Assembly (NCBI GenBank): GCA_963742205.1
Contig: CAVUKZ010000009.1
Location: 62,001-126,000, forward strand
Length of the DNA: 64,000 nt
Reading direction: 5' to 3'
From: WHSW01 sp963742205
Lineage (GTDB): Bacteria; Actinomycetota; Thermoleophilia; Solirubrobacterales; 70-9
In this document: positions 34,611-42,227 of the stretch, piece after piece
Layout of the letters: each line of letters opens with the position of its first letter
Numbering within the stretch: the first letter of the stretch is position 1
The notes under the pieces: model-generated
What the model saw: only the letters and a program-made list of their open reading frames with translations
Database searches by the model: none
Told to the model about the DNA's origin: nothing
Position numbers and translations under genes: made by a program

Positions 34611-35711
34611 ATGTCGGTCCAGTTCGCCCGCAAGCTCTCGTCGATCCCCGGCTACGTCGCCGGCGCTCCCGCCGGCAAGGCCCCGGAGTCGATCGCCGAC
34701 GAGGGCATCGCCCAGCTCGCCTCGAACGAGTCGCCCTACGGGCCGCATCCGGCGGTCGCGGAGGCGATCGCGCGCGCCGCGACGGCCACGAACCGTTACC
34801 CCGACCCGAGCGCGGGCCTGCTGCGCCGGCGGATCGCCGAGCGCTTCGAGCTCGACCCGGCCGACGTCGCGGTCTCAAACGGCTCCTGCGAGATCCTGCT
34901 TGCCGCCGCCCTGGCGCTCTGCGAGCCGGGGGCGGAGCTCGTCTACGCCTGGCCGTCCTTTTCGATGTACCCGTACCTGGCGCCGCTCTCGGGCGCCCGC
35001 GAGATCCGGGTGCCGCTCGACGACTTCCACTCGCACGACCTCGAGGCGATCGCGACCGAGGTCACGGCGGCGACCCAGCTCGTGCTGATCTGCAACCCGA
35101 ACAACCCCACCGGCACGCATCACCCGGCGGAGCGGATCGGCGAGCTGTGCGAGCGCATGCCCGACCACGTGACCGTGATCCTCGACGAGGCCTACACCGA
35201 GTTCCAGCTCGACGACGACCCCGATGCCGCCGCCGACCTGCGGCGCCAGTTCCCCAACCTGGTGAGCCTGCGTACGTTCAGCAAGGTCTACGGCCTCGCC
35301 GGGCTGCGGGTCGGCTACGCGATCTGCTCGCCGAAGTTCCGCGCCGCGGTCGACGCGGTGCGCCAGCCGTTCAGCGTGAACGCGATCGCTCAGGCCGCGG
35401 CGGCGGAGGCGATCCTCCACGCCGATGACGTCGCCGACCGGGTCGAGCGCAACATCGTGGAGCGGGTGACCGTGCAGGAGGGCGTCCGCGCCCTGGGGCT
35501 GCGCACGCCCGACTCGCACGCCAACTTCTCCTGGGTCGAGCTGCCGCGGGACGCCGCGGAGGGCGACGTGGTCGCCGCGATGGCCGAGCGCGGAATCCTC
35601 GTCCGCGCCGGGACGCCGCTGGGCGGGCCTGGGCACATCCGGGTCACCTACGGGACGGCCGAGGAGAACCGTCGCTTCCTCACCGCTCTGGGCGAGATCC
35701 TGGGCCGGTGA
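34611..35711 (+). CDS. hisC: Histidinol-phosphate / aromatic aminotransferase (HisC-like)
   Basis: Fold-type I PLP aminotransferase, 366 residues. IAQLASNESPYGPHPAVAEA, RYPDPSAGLLRRRIAERF, ICNPNNPTGT, ILDEAYTEF and the PLP lysine in TFSKVYGLAGLRVGY are HisC signatures. Such enzymes accept histidinol phosphate or prephenate/phenylpyruvate. The cluster (chorismate mutase before it, DAHP synthase, prephenate dehydrogenase and EPSP synthase after it) and the absence of other his genes suggest an aromatic aminotransferase role here. Substrate not decided by sequence. Confidence 0.85.
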   Translation: MSVQFARKLSSIPGYVAGAPAGKAPESIADEGIAQLASNESPYGPHPAVAEAIARAATATNRYPDPSAGLLRRRIAERFELDPADVAVSNGSCEILLAAALALCEPGAELVYAWPSFSMYPYLAPLSGAREIRVPLDDFHSHDLEAIATEVTAATQLVLICNPNNPTGTHHPAERIGELCERMPDHVTVILDEAYTEFQLDDDPDAAADLRRQFPNLVSLRTFSKVYGLAGLRVGYAICSPKFRAAVDAVRQPFSVNAIAQAAAAEAILHADDVADRVERNIVERVTVQEGVRALGLRTPDSHANFSWVELPRDAAEGDVVAAMAERGILVRAGTPLGGPGHIRVTYGTAEENRRFLTALGEILGR

Positions 35712-35721
35712 AGCTCGGGCG

Positions 35722-36264
35722 CTAGCGCCGGCGCCACTCCGGCGCCAGCAGCGAGTGCATGATCAGGTCGCGGTGGTCGTCGCCGAAGCGCTCGGCGCCG
35801 CGCATCACGCCCTCCTCGGTGAACCCGAGCCTGGCCGCGAGCGCGCGGCTGCGCTCGTTCGCGGGCGCGATCCGCAGCTCGACCCGGTGCAGGCCCCAGA
35901 CCTCGAACGCGTGCGTCAGCAGGGCCTCGACGGCGGCCGTCATCAGCCCGCGGCCCTCGTATGGCACGGCGAGCCAGTAGCCGATCGACGTCGTCAGGTT
36001 CGCGCGGTCGATGCGGTGAAAGCCGACCGTTCCGGCGAGCGCGCCCTCGTCGACCACGAGCACCGCCTGGAAGCCGTTCCCGCCCGCCTCCTGCTCGAGC
36101 GCGGCGGCGATGAACTCGCGGGTGCCCTGGATCGTCTGGCCCGCGGCCCACGGCATGAAGCGGGCCAAGCGCTCGCGGTCGGCCGTGATCAGGGCGTCGA
36201 GGGCCACGGCGTCGGCCGGCGCGACCGAGCGCAGCTCAAGATCGTCGCGAACGCGGATCAGCAC
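35722..36264 (-). CDS. GNAT N-acetyltransferase, RimJ/RimL-like
   Basis: Acetyl-CoA-dependent acetyltransferase, 180 residues. LELRSVAPADAVALDALITA starts the fold; LAGTVGFHRIDRANLTTSIG is the core strand; WLAVPYEGRGLMTAAVEALL carries the acetyl-CoA loop (Y-E-G-R-G); WGLHRVELRIAPANERSRAL and LGFTEEGVMRGAERF complete it. These are typical of the RimJ/RimL branch, but the acceptor could be a ribosomal protein, another protein or a small molecule. Starts 4 nt after the M15 peptidase stop, so probably co-transcribed. Confidence 0.88.
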   Translation of the reverse strand: MLIRVRDDLELRSVAPADAVALDALITADRERLARFMPWAAGQTIQGTREFIAAALEQEAGGNGFQAVLVVDEGALAGTVGFHRIDRANLTTSIGYWLAVPYEGRGLMTAAVEALLTHAFEVWGLHRVELRIAPANERSRALAARLGFTEEGVMRGAERFGDDHRDLIMHSLLAPEWRRR

Positions 36265-36268
36265 CCCG

Positions 36269-36907
36269 TCAGCTCCCGTCGGCGGAGAAGTGCTGGTAGT
36301 CGCGGTACGGCCGCGACCCGTCGCCGAGCCACTCCCAGCCGGCCTTGCGCTTGAACGCCTTGATCACCGCGTCGCCGGCGTGGATCATCCCGCGGGCGTG
36401 GCGGGAGCGGTCGGCGTAGGGCTGTCCCGCCGGGGGCGAGACGTGCGAGCCCGAGACGTAGGGATTCTCGACCGGGTTGAGGTCGACGGCGAGGCCGTAG
36501 GCGTGCATCGACCAGCGCTGCGTCCCGGCGACGAAGCGGCAGTTGAACGCCGAGGTGTTGTCGGCCGCCATCGAGCGGTGGTCGTCGGCGCCGTAGCGGT
36601 CGATCAGCTCCATGTTGCGGATCGGGTAGCCGAGCTCGTAGAGGCGCTTGAACACGGCGACGATCTCGTGGTCGAAGCGGCGGTTGACGATCAGCCGGCC
36701 GCGGTGGGGGCGGCCGTCGAAGCCGCGGTAGGTGAGCTCGAGCAGCCGCAGCTTGTCCAGGCCCACTGGGCAGCCCGGATGCCAGGAGCTGCCCTCGATC
36801 CGCTCGCGCAGCTTGCCGTCGAGCCGCTCGGAGTGACCCTCGAACGCCGGCTGGTGCGAGCCGCCGGCGAGCGCGGCGGCGACGGCGAGGGTGGCGAGCT
36901 TGAGCAT
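36269..36907 (-). CDS. Secreted M15-family D-alanyl-D-alanine carboxypeptidase-like protein
   Basis: Exported zinc peptidase of the VanY/endolysin M15 group, 212 residues. A short signal peptide (LKLATLAVAAALAGG) is followed by RRFDHEIVAVFKRLYELGYP and the metal site SMHAYGLAVDLNPVENP (His and Asp); the last zinc His is in YRDYQHFSADGS. GADDHRSMAADNTSAFNCR resembles the substrate-binding part. It should trim peptidoglycan stem peptides outside the membrane. Upstream (to the right) is a 270-nt gap with the divergent aroF leader. Confidence 0.88.
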   Translation of the reverse strand: MLKLATLAVAAALAGGSHQPAFEGHSERLDGKLRERIEGSSWHPGCPVGLDKLRLLELTYRGFDGRPHRGRLIVNRRFDHEIVAVFKRLYELGYPIRNMELIDRYGADDHRSMAADNTSAFNCRFVAGTQRWSMHAYGLAVDLNPVENPYVSGSHVSPPAGQPYADRSRHARGMIHAGDAVIKAFKRKAGWEWLGDGSRPYRDYQHFSADGS

Positions 36908-37060
36908 GCGCGAAGGCTAGGTGGCGGCCCGAGCTCTTGCCCTTTTCGCGGCAAGCTGGTACAAGTTTCCGCCAGTGAACCGCGTCCGCAACACGACTCT
37001 CGCAATCGGCCCGCCGTCGGGCTCCGAGTCGTCCGCGTGGTTTACCTATTGGCGATTTAG

Positions 37061-37125
37061 CTAGGCGTCCGGCTGGCCGCGAGGCCCACCCTAGAAGCGC
37101 AGGATCTTCACACCGGACGCCGTAG
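37061..37125 (+). promoter_or_regulatory. Structured 5' leader of the DAHP synthase gene
   Basis: A 12-bp outer stem pairs CTAGGCGTCCGG (37061-37072) with CCGGACGCC and TAG (37113-37125, one bulged G). Inside it, GGCC-GCGA-GGCC (37075-37086) forms a small hairpin with a GNRA tetraloop. About 50 nt then lead to the Shine-Dalgarno. Nested helices in a 5' UTR of the first aromatic-pathway enzyme suggest RNA-level control; no known riboswitch class was recognised. Confidence 0.55.
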
Positions 37126-37177
37126 GCCCCAGCTAGTCGTACGTCTCACCACGCAAAGAGAGCTTCGGAGAAAAACC

Positions 37178-38203
37178 ATGATGATCGTGATGAAAGAGGG
37201 GGCCACGGAGGAGCAGATCGCTCACGTGGTCGAGCGAATCGAGGAGGTGGGCTGTTCGGCTCATCTCTCCAGGGGCGAGTTGCTGACCGTGATCGGCGCC
37301 ATCGGCGACCGCGACCGGGTCGCGGCGCTCGGGCTCGAGGGCTCGCCTGGGGTCGACCACCTGGTGCCGATCCTCAAGCCCTACAAGCTGGCCTCGGCGC
37401 AGTTCCGCAAGGGCGAGCGAACCGTGATCGAGGTCGACGGCCGCCGCCTCGGCGGCGAGCACTTCGGCCTCATCGCCGGCCCGTGCACGGTGGAGAGCCG
37501 CGAGCAGACGCTCGAGGTCGCCCGGGTGGTCGCCGACGCCGGCGCGACGATGATGCGCGGCGGCGCCTACAAGCCCCGCACCTCGCCCTACAGCTTCCAG
37601 GGGCTCGGCGTGGAGGGCCTGCGGCTGCTCCAGGAGGCCAAGGACGAGACGGGACTGCCGATCGTCACCGAGCTGATGGACGTCCGCGACACCGAGGACG
37701 TGGCCGAGGTCGCCGATGTGATTCAGATCGGCGCCCGCAACATGCAGAACTACAACCTGCTGACCGAGGTCGGGCGCACCTCGAAGCCGGTGCTGCTCAA
37801 GCGCGGCCTCTCCTCGACCCTCGACGACCTGCTGATGGCGTCGGAGTACGTGCTCAAGGAGGGCAACCCGAACGTGATCCTCTGCGAGCGCGGCATCCGC
37901 ACCTTCGAGACCGCGTACCGGTTCACCCTCGATCTGCTCGCGATCCCGGTGCTGCGTGACCTCACCCACCTGCCGATCGTGATCGACCCGAGCCACGCCC
38001 CGGGGCGTCGCGACTGGGTGCCCTCAATGTCGATGGCCGCCGCCGCCGCGGGCGCCGACGGGATCATGGTCGAGGTCCACAACGATCCCGAGCACGCGAT
38101 CTGCGACGGGCCGCAGGCGCTCCCGACCGAGGGCTTCGCTGAGTACGCCGACCAGGTGAGGGCGGTGGCCGAGGTGGCCGGCAAGGTCGTCTCGACTGTC
38201 TAG
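37178..38203 (+). CDS. aroF: 3-deoxy-7-phosphoheptulonate synthase (DAHP synthase, type I-beta)
   Basis: First enzyme of the shikimate pathway, condensing PEP and erythrose 4-phosphate. The ATG at 37178 has CGGAG 7 nt upstream. The 341 residues start with the ferredoxin-like regulatory domain (MMIVMKEGATEEQIAHVVER to about 70), then the barrel: FGLIAGPCTVESREQTLEVA, MMRGGAYKPRTSPYSFQG, QIGARNMQNYNLLTEVG, PVLLKRGLSSTLDDLL, ILCERGIRTFE, PIVIDPSHAPGRRDWV and GADGIMVEVHNDPEHAICDG. The N-terminal domain of this type senses Tyr/Phe in Thermotoga. It starts the aroF-tyrA-aroA operon. Confidence 0.96.
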   Translation: MMIVMKEGATEEQIAHVVERIEEVGCSAHLSRGELLTVIGAIGDRDRVAALGLEGSPGVDHLVPILKPYKLASAQFRKGERTVIEVDGRRLGGEHFGLIAGPCTVESREQTLEVARVVADAGATMMRGGAYKPRTSPYSFQGLGVEGLRLLQEAKDETGLPIVTELMDVRDTEDVAEVADVIQIGARNMQNYNLLTEVGRTSKPVLLKRGLSSTLDDLLMASEYVLKEGNPNVILCERGIRTFETAYRFTLDLLAIPVLRDLTHLPIVIDPSHAPGRRDWVPSMSMAAAAAGADGIMVEVHNDPEHAICDGPQALPTEGFAEYADQVRAVAEVAGKVVSTV

Positions 38204-39311
38204 CCCGAGCAACGTCAAGATCGCGGTCCTCGGGGTCGGCCTGATCGGCGGTTCGATCGGGCTGGCCGCGCGGCGCCGCCTCGACGCGGACGTGGCCGGC
38301 TATGACTCGGTCGCCGCAAACGTCGAGGCCGGCCTCGAGCTCGGGGCGCTCGATCGCGGCGCCGCGACGGTGGCCGACGCGGTCGACGGTGCGCGGGTGG
38401 TGTTCTGCGCCGCGCCCATCGAGGCCCTGCCCGGATTGGTGGCGGAGGCGCTGGCGGCGACCGACGAGCACGCCGTGGTCACCGACGTCGGCTCGACCAA
38501 GCGCGAGCTGATCGCCAGCCTGCCCGACGACGAGAGCTCGAGCCGGTTCATCGGCGGGCACCCGCTTGCCGGGGCGGAGACGGCCGGGGTCGCGAACGCC
38601 CGCGCCGAGCTGCTCGAGGGTGCGCGCTGGTATCTGACCCCGACCGAGCGCTCGAGCGGGCTCGGCTACGACCTCCTGCAGAGCACGCTCTCCGACCTCG
38701 GCGCCCGGCCGCAGGCGATCAGCGCCGAGACCCACGACCGGGTGATGGCATCGGTCAGCCACATCCCGCATGTGCTCGCGAACGTGCTCGTCAGCGAGGC
38801 GGCGGAGGCGCTGTCCGACGTCTCGGAGCGGCTGCCCGAGGTCGGGACCAGCTTCCGCGACACGACCCGAGTCGCGGGCGCCAATCCGGGCATCTGGGCC
38901 GGGATCTTCGCGAGCAACCGCGAGGCGGTGGTGGCCGGGCTCGACTCGATCGCCGACCGCCTGCGCGAGGCCGCGGAGCTGATCCGCTCCGGCGACCACG
39001 AGGCGGTCGGCGCCTGGCACGCGACCGCCGGCGACGACCGCCGCCGGCTGCTCGAGGCCGACCTCGCCGGAGGCGAGCTGCGCGAGCTGCGGATCGGGGT
39101 TGAGAACCGACCGGGGACCGTCGCCGAGATCGCGCTCGCGCTCGGCCACGCCCAGGTCAACATCCACGACATGGCGCTCTACCCGGCACCCGACATGCGC
39201 ACCGGAGCGATCTCGATCTGGGTCGCGGGCCCCGAGGAGGCCGAACGCGCTTCGACGATCGTTCGCGAGCTCGGCCACGTCGTCGCCGTGGTCGAGGCCG
39301 GCGGCGCATGA
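38196..39311 (+). CDS. tyrA: Prephenate dehydrogenase with C-terminal ACT domain
   Basis: NAD(P)-dependent enzyme making 4-hydroxyphenylpyruvate for tyrosine. The first standard start codon (GTG 38292) would remove the whole nucleotide-binding motif. The same frame upstream reads SNVKIAVLGVGLIGGSIGLA, a perfect Rossmann start, and the only start-like codon is CTG at 38196, overlapping the aroF stop by 8 nt. Then VVTDVGSTKRELIASL, GGHPLAGAETAGVANAR and the catalytic His in MASVSHIPHVLANVL. An ACT domain (IGVENRPGTVAEIALALG) ends the protein, suggesting feedback control. The stop overlaps aroA as ATGA. About 371 residues. Confidence 0.9.
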   Translation: MSSPSNVKIAVLGVGLIGGSIGLAARRRLDADVAGYDSVAANVEAGLELGALDRGAATVADAVDGARVVFCAAPIEALPGLVAEALAATDEHAVVTDVGSTKRELIASLPDDESSSRFIGGHPLAGAETAGVANARAELLEGARWYLTPTERSSGLGYDLLQSTLSDLGARPQAISAETHDRVMASVSHIPHVLANVLVSEAAEALSDVSERLPEVGTSFRDTTRVAGANPGIWAGIFASNREAVVAGLDSIADRLREAAELIRSGDHEAVGAWHATAGDDRRRLLEADLAGGELRELRIGVENRPGTVAEIALALGHAQVNIHDMALYPAPDMRTGAISIWVAGPEEAERASTIVRELGHVVAVVEAGGA

Positions 39312-40624
39312 CCCGCTTCGGGCCCGACGGGTCGCTGCGCGGGTCGCTCACCCCGCCGCCGGACAAGTCGATCTCCCACCGGGCCGCGATCGTCGCGACG
39401 ATGGGCGACGGCGCGACCGTGGTGCGCAACTACCTCGACGCGGCCGACACCCGCTCGACCCTCGCCGCGATGCGGGCCGTCGGCGCGACCGTCGAGGGCG
39501 ACCCGGCCGAGCTGCGGATCGGCGGCGTCGGCCTGCGCGGCGCCCGTGGAGCTCCGATCGACGTCGGCAACGCCGGGACGCTCTTGCGGCTACTGCCGGG
39601 CTGGCTCGCTGGACAGCCCGACGGGGAGTGGAGCTTCGACGGCGACGAGTCGATCCGCCGGCGGCCGGTCGACCGCGTGCTCGAGCCGCTGCGCCAGATG
39701 GGCGCCACGATGGAGGCGCGAGAGGATCGGTTGGTGCCGATGATCGTCCGGGGCGCGGCGCTGCGGGGGATCGAGTACCGGCTCCCGGTCGCGAGCGCGC
39801 AGGTGAAGTCGTGCCTGCTGCTCGCGGGCACCGTGGCCGAGGGCCCGACCAGCGTGATCGAGCGCCGCCCGACCCGCGACCACACCGAGCGCATGCTGCG
39901 GGCGGCGGGGGCGACGGTCCGCGCCGAGGACGCCGGCACCCCCGTGACCGTCCACGGCGACCTGCCCGCGAAGCGGGTCGAGATCGAGCCCGTGACGCGA
40001 CTGGAGCCCGGCGAGCTCACGGTGCCGGCCGACTTTTCCTCGGCGGCGTTCTTCATCGTCGCCGCGGCGCTCGTGCGCGGCAGCGAGGTGCGCCTCGAGG
40101 GGGTGGGCATCAACCCCGGCCGGATCGGGCTGCTCGGGATCCTCACGCGGATGGGCGCTGCCGTGGAGGTGATCGAGACGGCGGCCGCGGGCCGGGAGCC
40201 GGTGGCGACGATCGTCGCCCGTTCGGGCCCGCTGCAGGGCACGAGGGTCGGCGGCGGCGAGGTGCCGCTGGCAATCGACGAGCTGCCGCTGGTCGCCCTC
40301 GCCGCGTGCTTCGCCGACGGCGAGACGGTGGTCACCGGCGCCGCCGAGCTCCGCCACAAGGAGTCGGACCGGATCACGGCCGTGGTGGACGGCCTGCGTG
40401 GGCTGGGCGCGGAGATCGAGGCAACCGAAGACGGCTATGTCGTGAGCGGCGGCAGCGGCTTGTCCGGCGGGACGATCGACGCCGCCGGCGATCACCGGCT
40501 GGCGATGCTGGGCGCCGTCGCCGGCCTCGCCTCGGACGCGGGCGTCGAGGTGCGCGGGTTCGAGGCCGCCGATGTCAGCTATCCCGATTTCGAGCGCGAC
40601 CTGCGAGAGCTCATCGGTGCCTGA
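39308..40624 (+). CDS. aroA: EPSP synthase (3-phosphoshikimate 1-carboxyvinyltransferase)
   Basis: Sixth shikimate-pathway enzyme. The ATG overlapping tyrA gives 438 residues. PPPDKSISHRAAIVATMGDG is the shikimate-3-phosphate/PEP site; DVGNAGTLLRLLPGWLAGQ is the PEP/glyphosate loop; RRPTRDHTERMLRAAG and ELRHKESDRITAVVDGLR are the C-terminal motifs. In the loop a Leu stands where class I enzymes have the Pro after Arg, as in bacterial class II enzymes; this alone does not predict glyphosate response. Complete the run to chorismate with aroF; other aro genes are outside the window. Confidence 0.96.
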   Translation: MTRFGPDGSLRGSLTPPPDKSISHRAAIVATMGDGATVVRNYLDAADTRSTLAAMRAVGATVEGDPAELRIGGVGLRGARGAPIDVGNAGTLLRLLPGWLAGQPDGEWSFDGDESIRRRPVDRVLEPLRQMGATMEAREDRLVPMIVRGAALRGIEYRLPVASAQVKSCLLLAGTVAEGPTSVIERRPTRDHTERMLRAAGATVRAEDAGTPVTVHGDLPAKRVEIEPVTRLEPGELTVPADFSSAAFFIVAAALVRGSEVRLEGVGINPGRIGLLGILTRMGAAVEVIETAAAGREPVATIVARSGPLQGTRVGGGEVPLAIDELPLVALAACFADGETVVTGAAELRHKESDRITAVVDGLRGLGAEIEATEDGYVVSGGSGLSGGTIDAAGDHRLAMLGAVAGLASDAGVEVRGFEAADVSYPDFERDLRELIGA

Positions 40625-40625
40625 G

Positions 40626-41207
40626 ATGGGAGCGATGAAGCGGCGCCTGCTCAACGGGGAGCTGTTTCGCGGCGACGCCGAGCTCGAGCGCGAGGTGGCC
40701 CGGGCCGCTGCCCTGTGCGATCGCTTCAACGCGACGGCGTCGACCGACGAGGCCACGCTCAACGCGATCCTCGCGGAGCTCCTCGGCGAGGTCGGCGAGG
40801 GCGTGACGGTGAAGCCGCCGTTTCGCTGCGACTACGGCTACCGGACCTCGATCGGCGCGAGGACGTTCATGAACTGGGACTGCTCGCTGCTCGACGGCGG
40901 CGGGATCGAGATCGGCAGCCACTGCCAGATCGCCCCCGGCGTGCAGCTGACGACGGCAACGCACCCGATCGACCCGGCCGCGCGCCGCGACGGCTGGGAG
41001 AGCGCCGCGCCGATCTCGATCGGCGACAACGTCTGGCTCGGCGCCGGCGCGATCGTCTGCCCGGACGTGTCGATCGGCGCCGACACGGTCGTCGGCGCCG
41101 GCGCGGTCGTGGTGGGCGACCTCCCCGCGGGCGTCGTCGCGGTGGGCGTTCCGGCCAAGCCGGTGCGCGAGATCACCGAGGCGGACCGCGTCGAGGTTCC
41201 GCGCTAG
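40626..41207 (+). CDS. Sugar O-acetyltransferase, maltose/galactoside acetyltransferase type
   Basis: Left-handed beta-helix acetyltransferase, 193 residues from the ATG at 40626, 1 nt after the aroA stop (GTG 40617 and ATG 40635 are alternatives). The N-terminal cap is MKRRLLNGELFRGDAELERE and LCDRFNATASTDEATLNAIL. FRCDYGYRTSIGARTFMNWDC leads into hexapeptide repeats, with the catalytic His in TTATHPIDPAARRDGWESA and IGDNVWLGAGAIVCPDVSIG. It is close to LacA/Maa; the actual acceptor is unknown. Attached to the aro operon by spacing only. Confidence 0.9.
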   Translation: MGAMKRRLLNGELFRGDAELEREVARAAALCDRFNATASTDEATLNAILAELLGEVGEGVTVKPPFRCDYGYRTSIGARTFMNWDCSLLDGGGIEIGSHCQIAPGVQLTTATHPIDPAARRDGWESAAPISIGDNVWLGAGAIVCPDVSIGADTVVGAGAVVVGDLPAGVVAVGVPAKPVREITEADRVEVPR

Positions 41208-41225
41208 AGCGCCGTCGGCGGCGGC

Positions 41226-41555
41226 TCAGTCCGCGGAGCTCGGGTGCCCGACGCCGGGCCACGGAGAGAGCAGGAGCAGCAGGCGGGACTCCTCGGCGGC
41301 GCGGACCTCGTGGCGCTCGTTGGGGTCGAACGCGGCGAGCAGGCCGGGTCCGCCGCCGACCGTCTCGCCGCCGGCGTCGTCGATCTCGACCCGGCCCGAG
41401 ACGACCAGCAGCCAGGCGCGCTCGTGGACCTGGTGCTCCTGCAGGCTCTCGCCGGCCGGAAGGTTGATCACGATCACGCGGCCCTCGTCGTTCGAGGTGA
41501 GCACCTCGGGGTTGTGCGGCTGCACGTCGAGGCGCGAGATGTCCCAGCTCTCCAT
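41226..41555 (-). CDS. Cupin-domain protein
   Basis: A 109-residue single-cupin protein. VIVINLPAGESLQEHQVHER holds the first metal-binding motif (His-x-His region), AWLLVVSGRVEIDDAGGE the turn, and FDPNERHEVRAAEESRLLLL the second motif. Cupins of this size may be sugar-binding or metal-binding sensors; no enzyme activity can be inferred. The ATG at 41555 is 27 nt from the divergent cmk ATG. The longer open frame running to 42110 is antisense to cmk and not real. Confidence 0.82.
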   Translation of the reverse strand: MESWDISRLDVQPHNPEVLTSNDEGRVIVINLPAGESLQEHQVHERAWLLVVSGRVEIDDAGGETVGGGPGLLAAFDPNERHEVRAAEESRLLLLLSPWPGVGHPSSAD

Positions 41556-41562
41556 CGAGCGC

Positions 41563-41572
41563 AGCCTATCCT
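41563..41572. promoter_or_regulatory. Overlapping divergent -10 boxes (cupin / cmk)
   Basis: Minus-strand TAGGCT (41568-41563) ends 7 nt before the cupin ATG. Plus-strand TATCCT (41567-41572) ends 10 nt before the cmk ATG. They share 2 bp, so initiation in the two directions should be mutually exclusive. Confidence 0.45.
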
Positions 41573-41582
41573 CACCGCCGCC

Positions 41583-42227
41583 ATGGTGATCGCCATCGAT
41601 GGGCCCGCGGGGGCCGGGAAGTCGACCGTCGCCCGCGGGGTCGCGGGCGCGCTCGGCTTCACGTACCTCGACTCCGGCGCCATGTACCGCGGCGTGGCGC
41701 TGAAGACGCTGCGTGCCGGGGTCGACCCGGCGGACGCCGACGCCACGGGCGACATCGCCCGGGGCATCGACCTGCGGCTCGTCGGCGCCGGCCTCCTGCT
41801 CGACGGCGACGACGTCAGCGCCGCGATCCGCACGCCGGAGGTGACCAAGGCCGCCTCGGTGGTGTCGGCCCACCCGGGCGTCCGCCGGGCGATGGTCGAG
41901 CGCCAGCGGGCGATGATCGACAGCGCCGACTACGTCGCCGAGGGCCGCGACATCGGCACGGTGGTGAGCCCCGACTCGCCGCTGAAGGTCTTCCTCGTCG
42001 CCAGCGACGAAGAGCGCGCCCGGCGGCGGGCGATGCAGACGGGCGAGGACGAGGCCGAGGTCCTCGCCGCCCAGCGCGAGCGCGACCGGCGCGACCGCGA
42101 GCGCGAGCACGGGGCGCTGCGGGCCGCCGAGGACGCGGTGGAGGTCGACACCACCGGCCTCGCCATCGACGACGTCGTCGGCCGCGTCGTCGACCTGGCG
42201 CGCGACCGCGGGATCGGCGCCGGATGA
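41583..42227 (+). CDS. cmk: Cytidylate kinase
   Basis: Phosphorylates CMP and dCMP. The ATG at 41583 gives 214 residues beginning VIAIDGPAGAGKSTVARGVA (P-loop). FTYLDSGAMYRGVALKTL, SAHPGVRRAMVERQRAM and YVAEGRDIGTVVSPDSPLKV are typical, followed by the LID region EERARRRAMQTGEDEAEVLA. The stop overlaps the der ATG as ATGA; cmk-der is a common gene pair. Confidence 0.95.
   Translation: MVIAIDGPAGAGKSTVARGVAGALGFTYLDSGAMYRGVALKTLRAGVDPADADATGDIARGIDLRLVGAGLLLDGDDVSAAIRTPEVTKAASVVSAHPGVRRAMVERQRAMIDSADYVAEGRDIGTVVSPDSPLKVFLVASDEERARRRAMQTGEDEAEVLAAQRERDRRDREREHGALRAAEDAVEVDTTGLAIDDVVGRVVDLARDRGIGAG

Noticed and set aside
41244..41582. 113-residue N-terminal extension of cmk
   Set aside because: Antisense to the cupin gene; cytidylate kinase homology begins precisely at ATG 41583.
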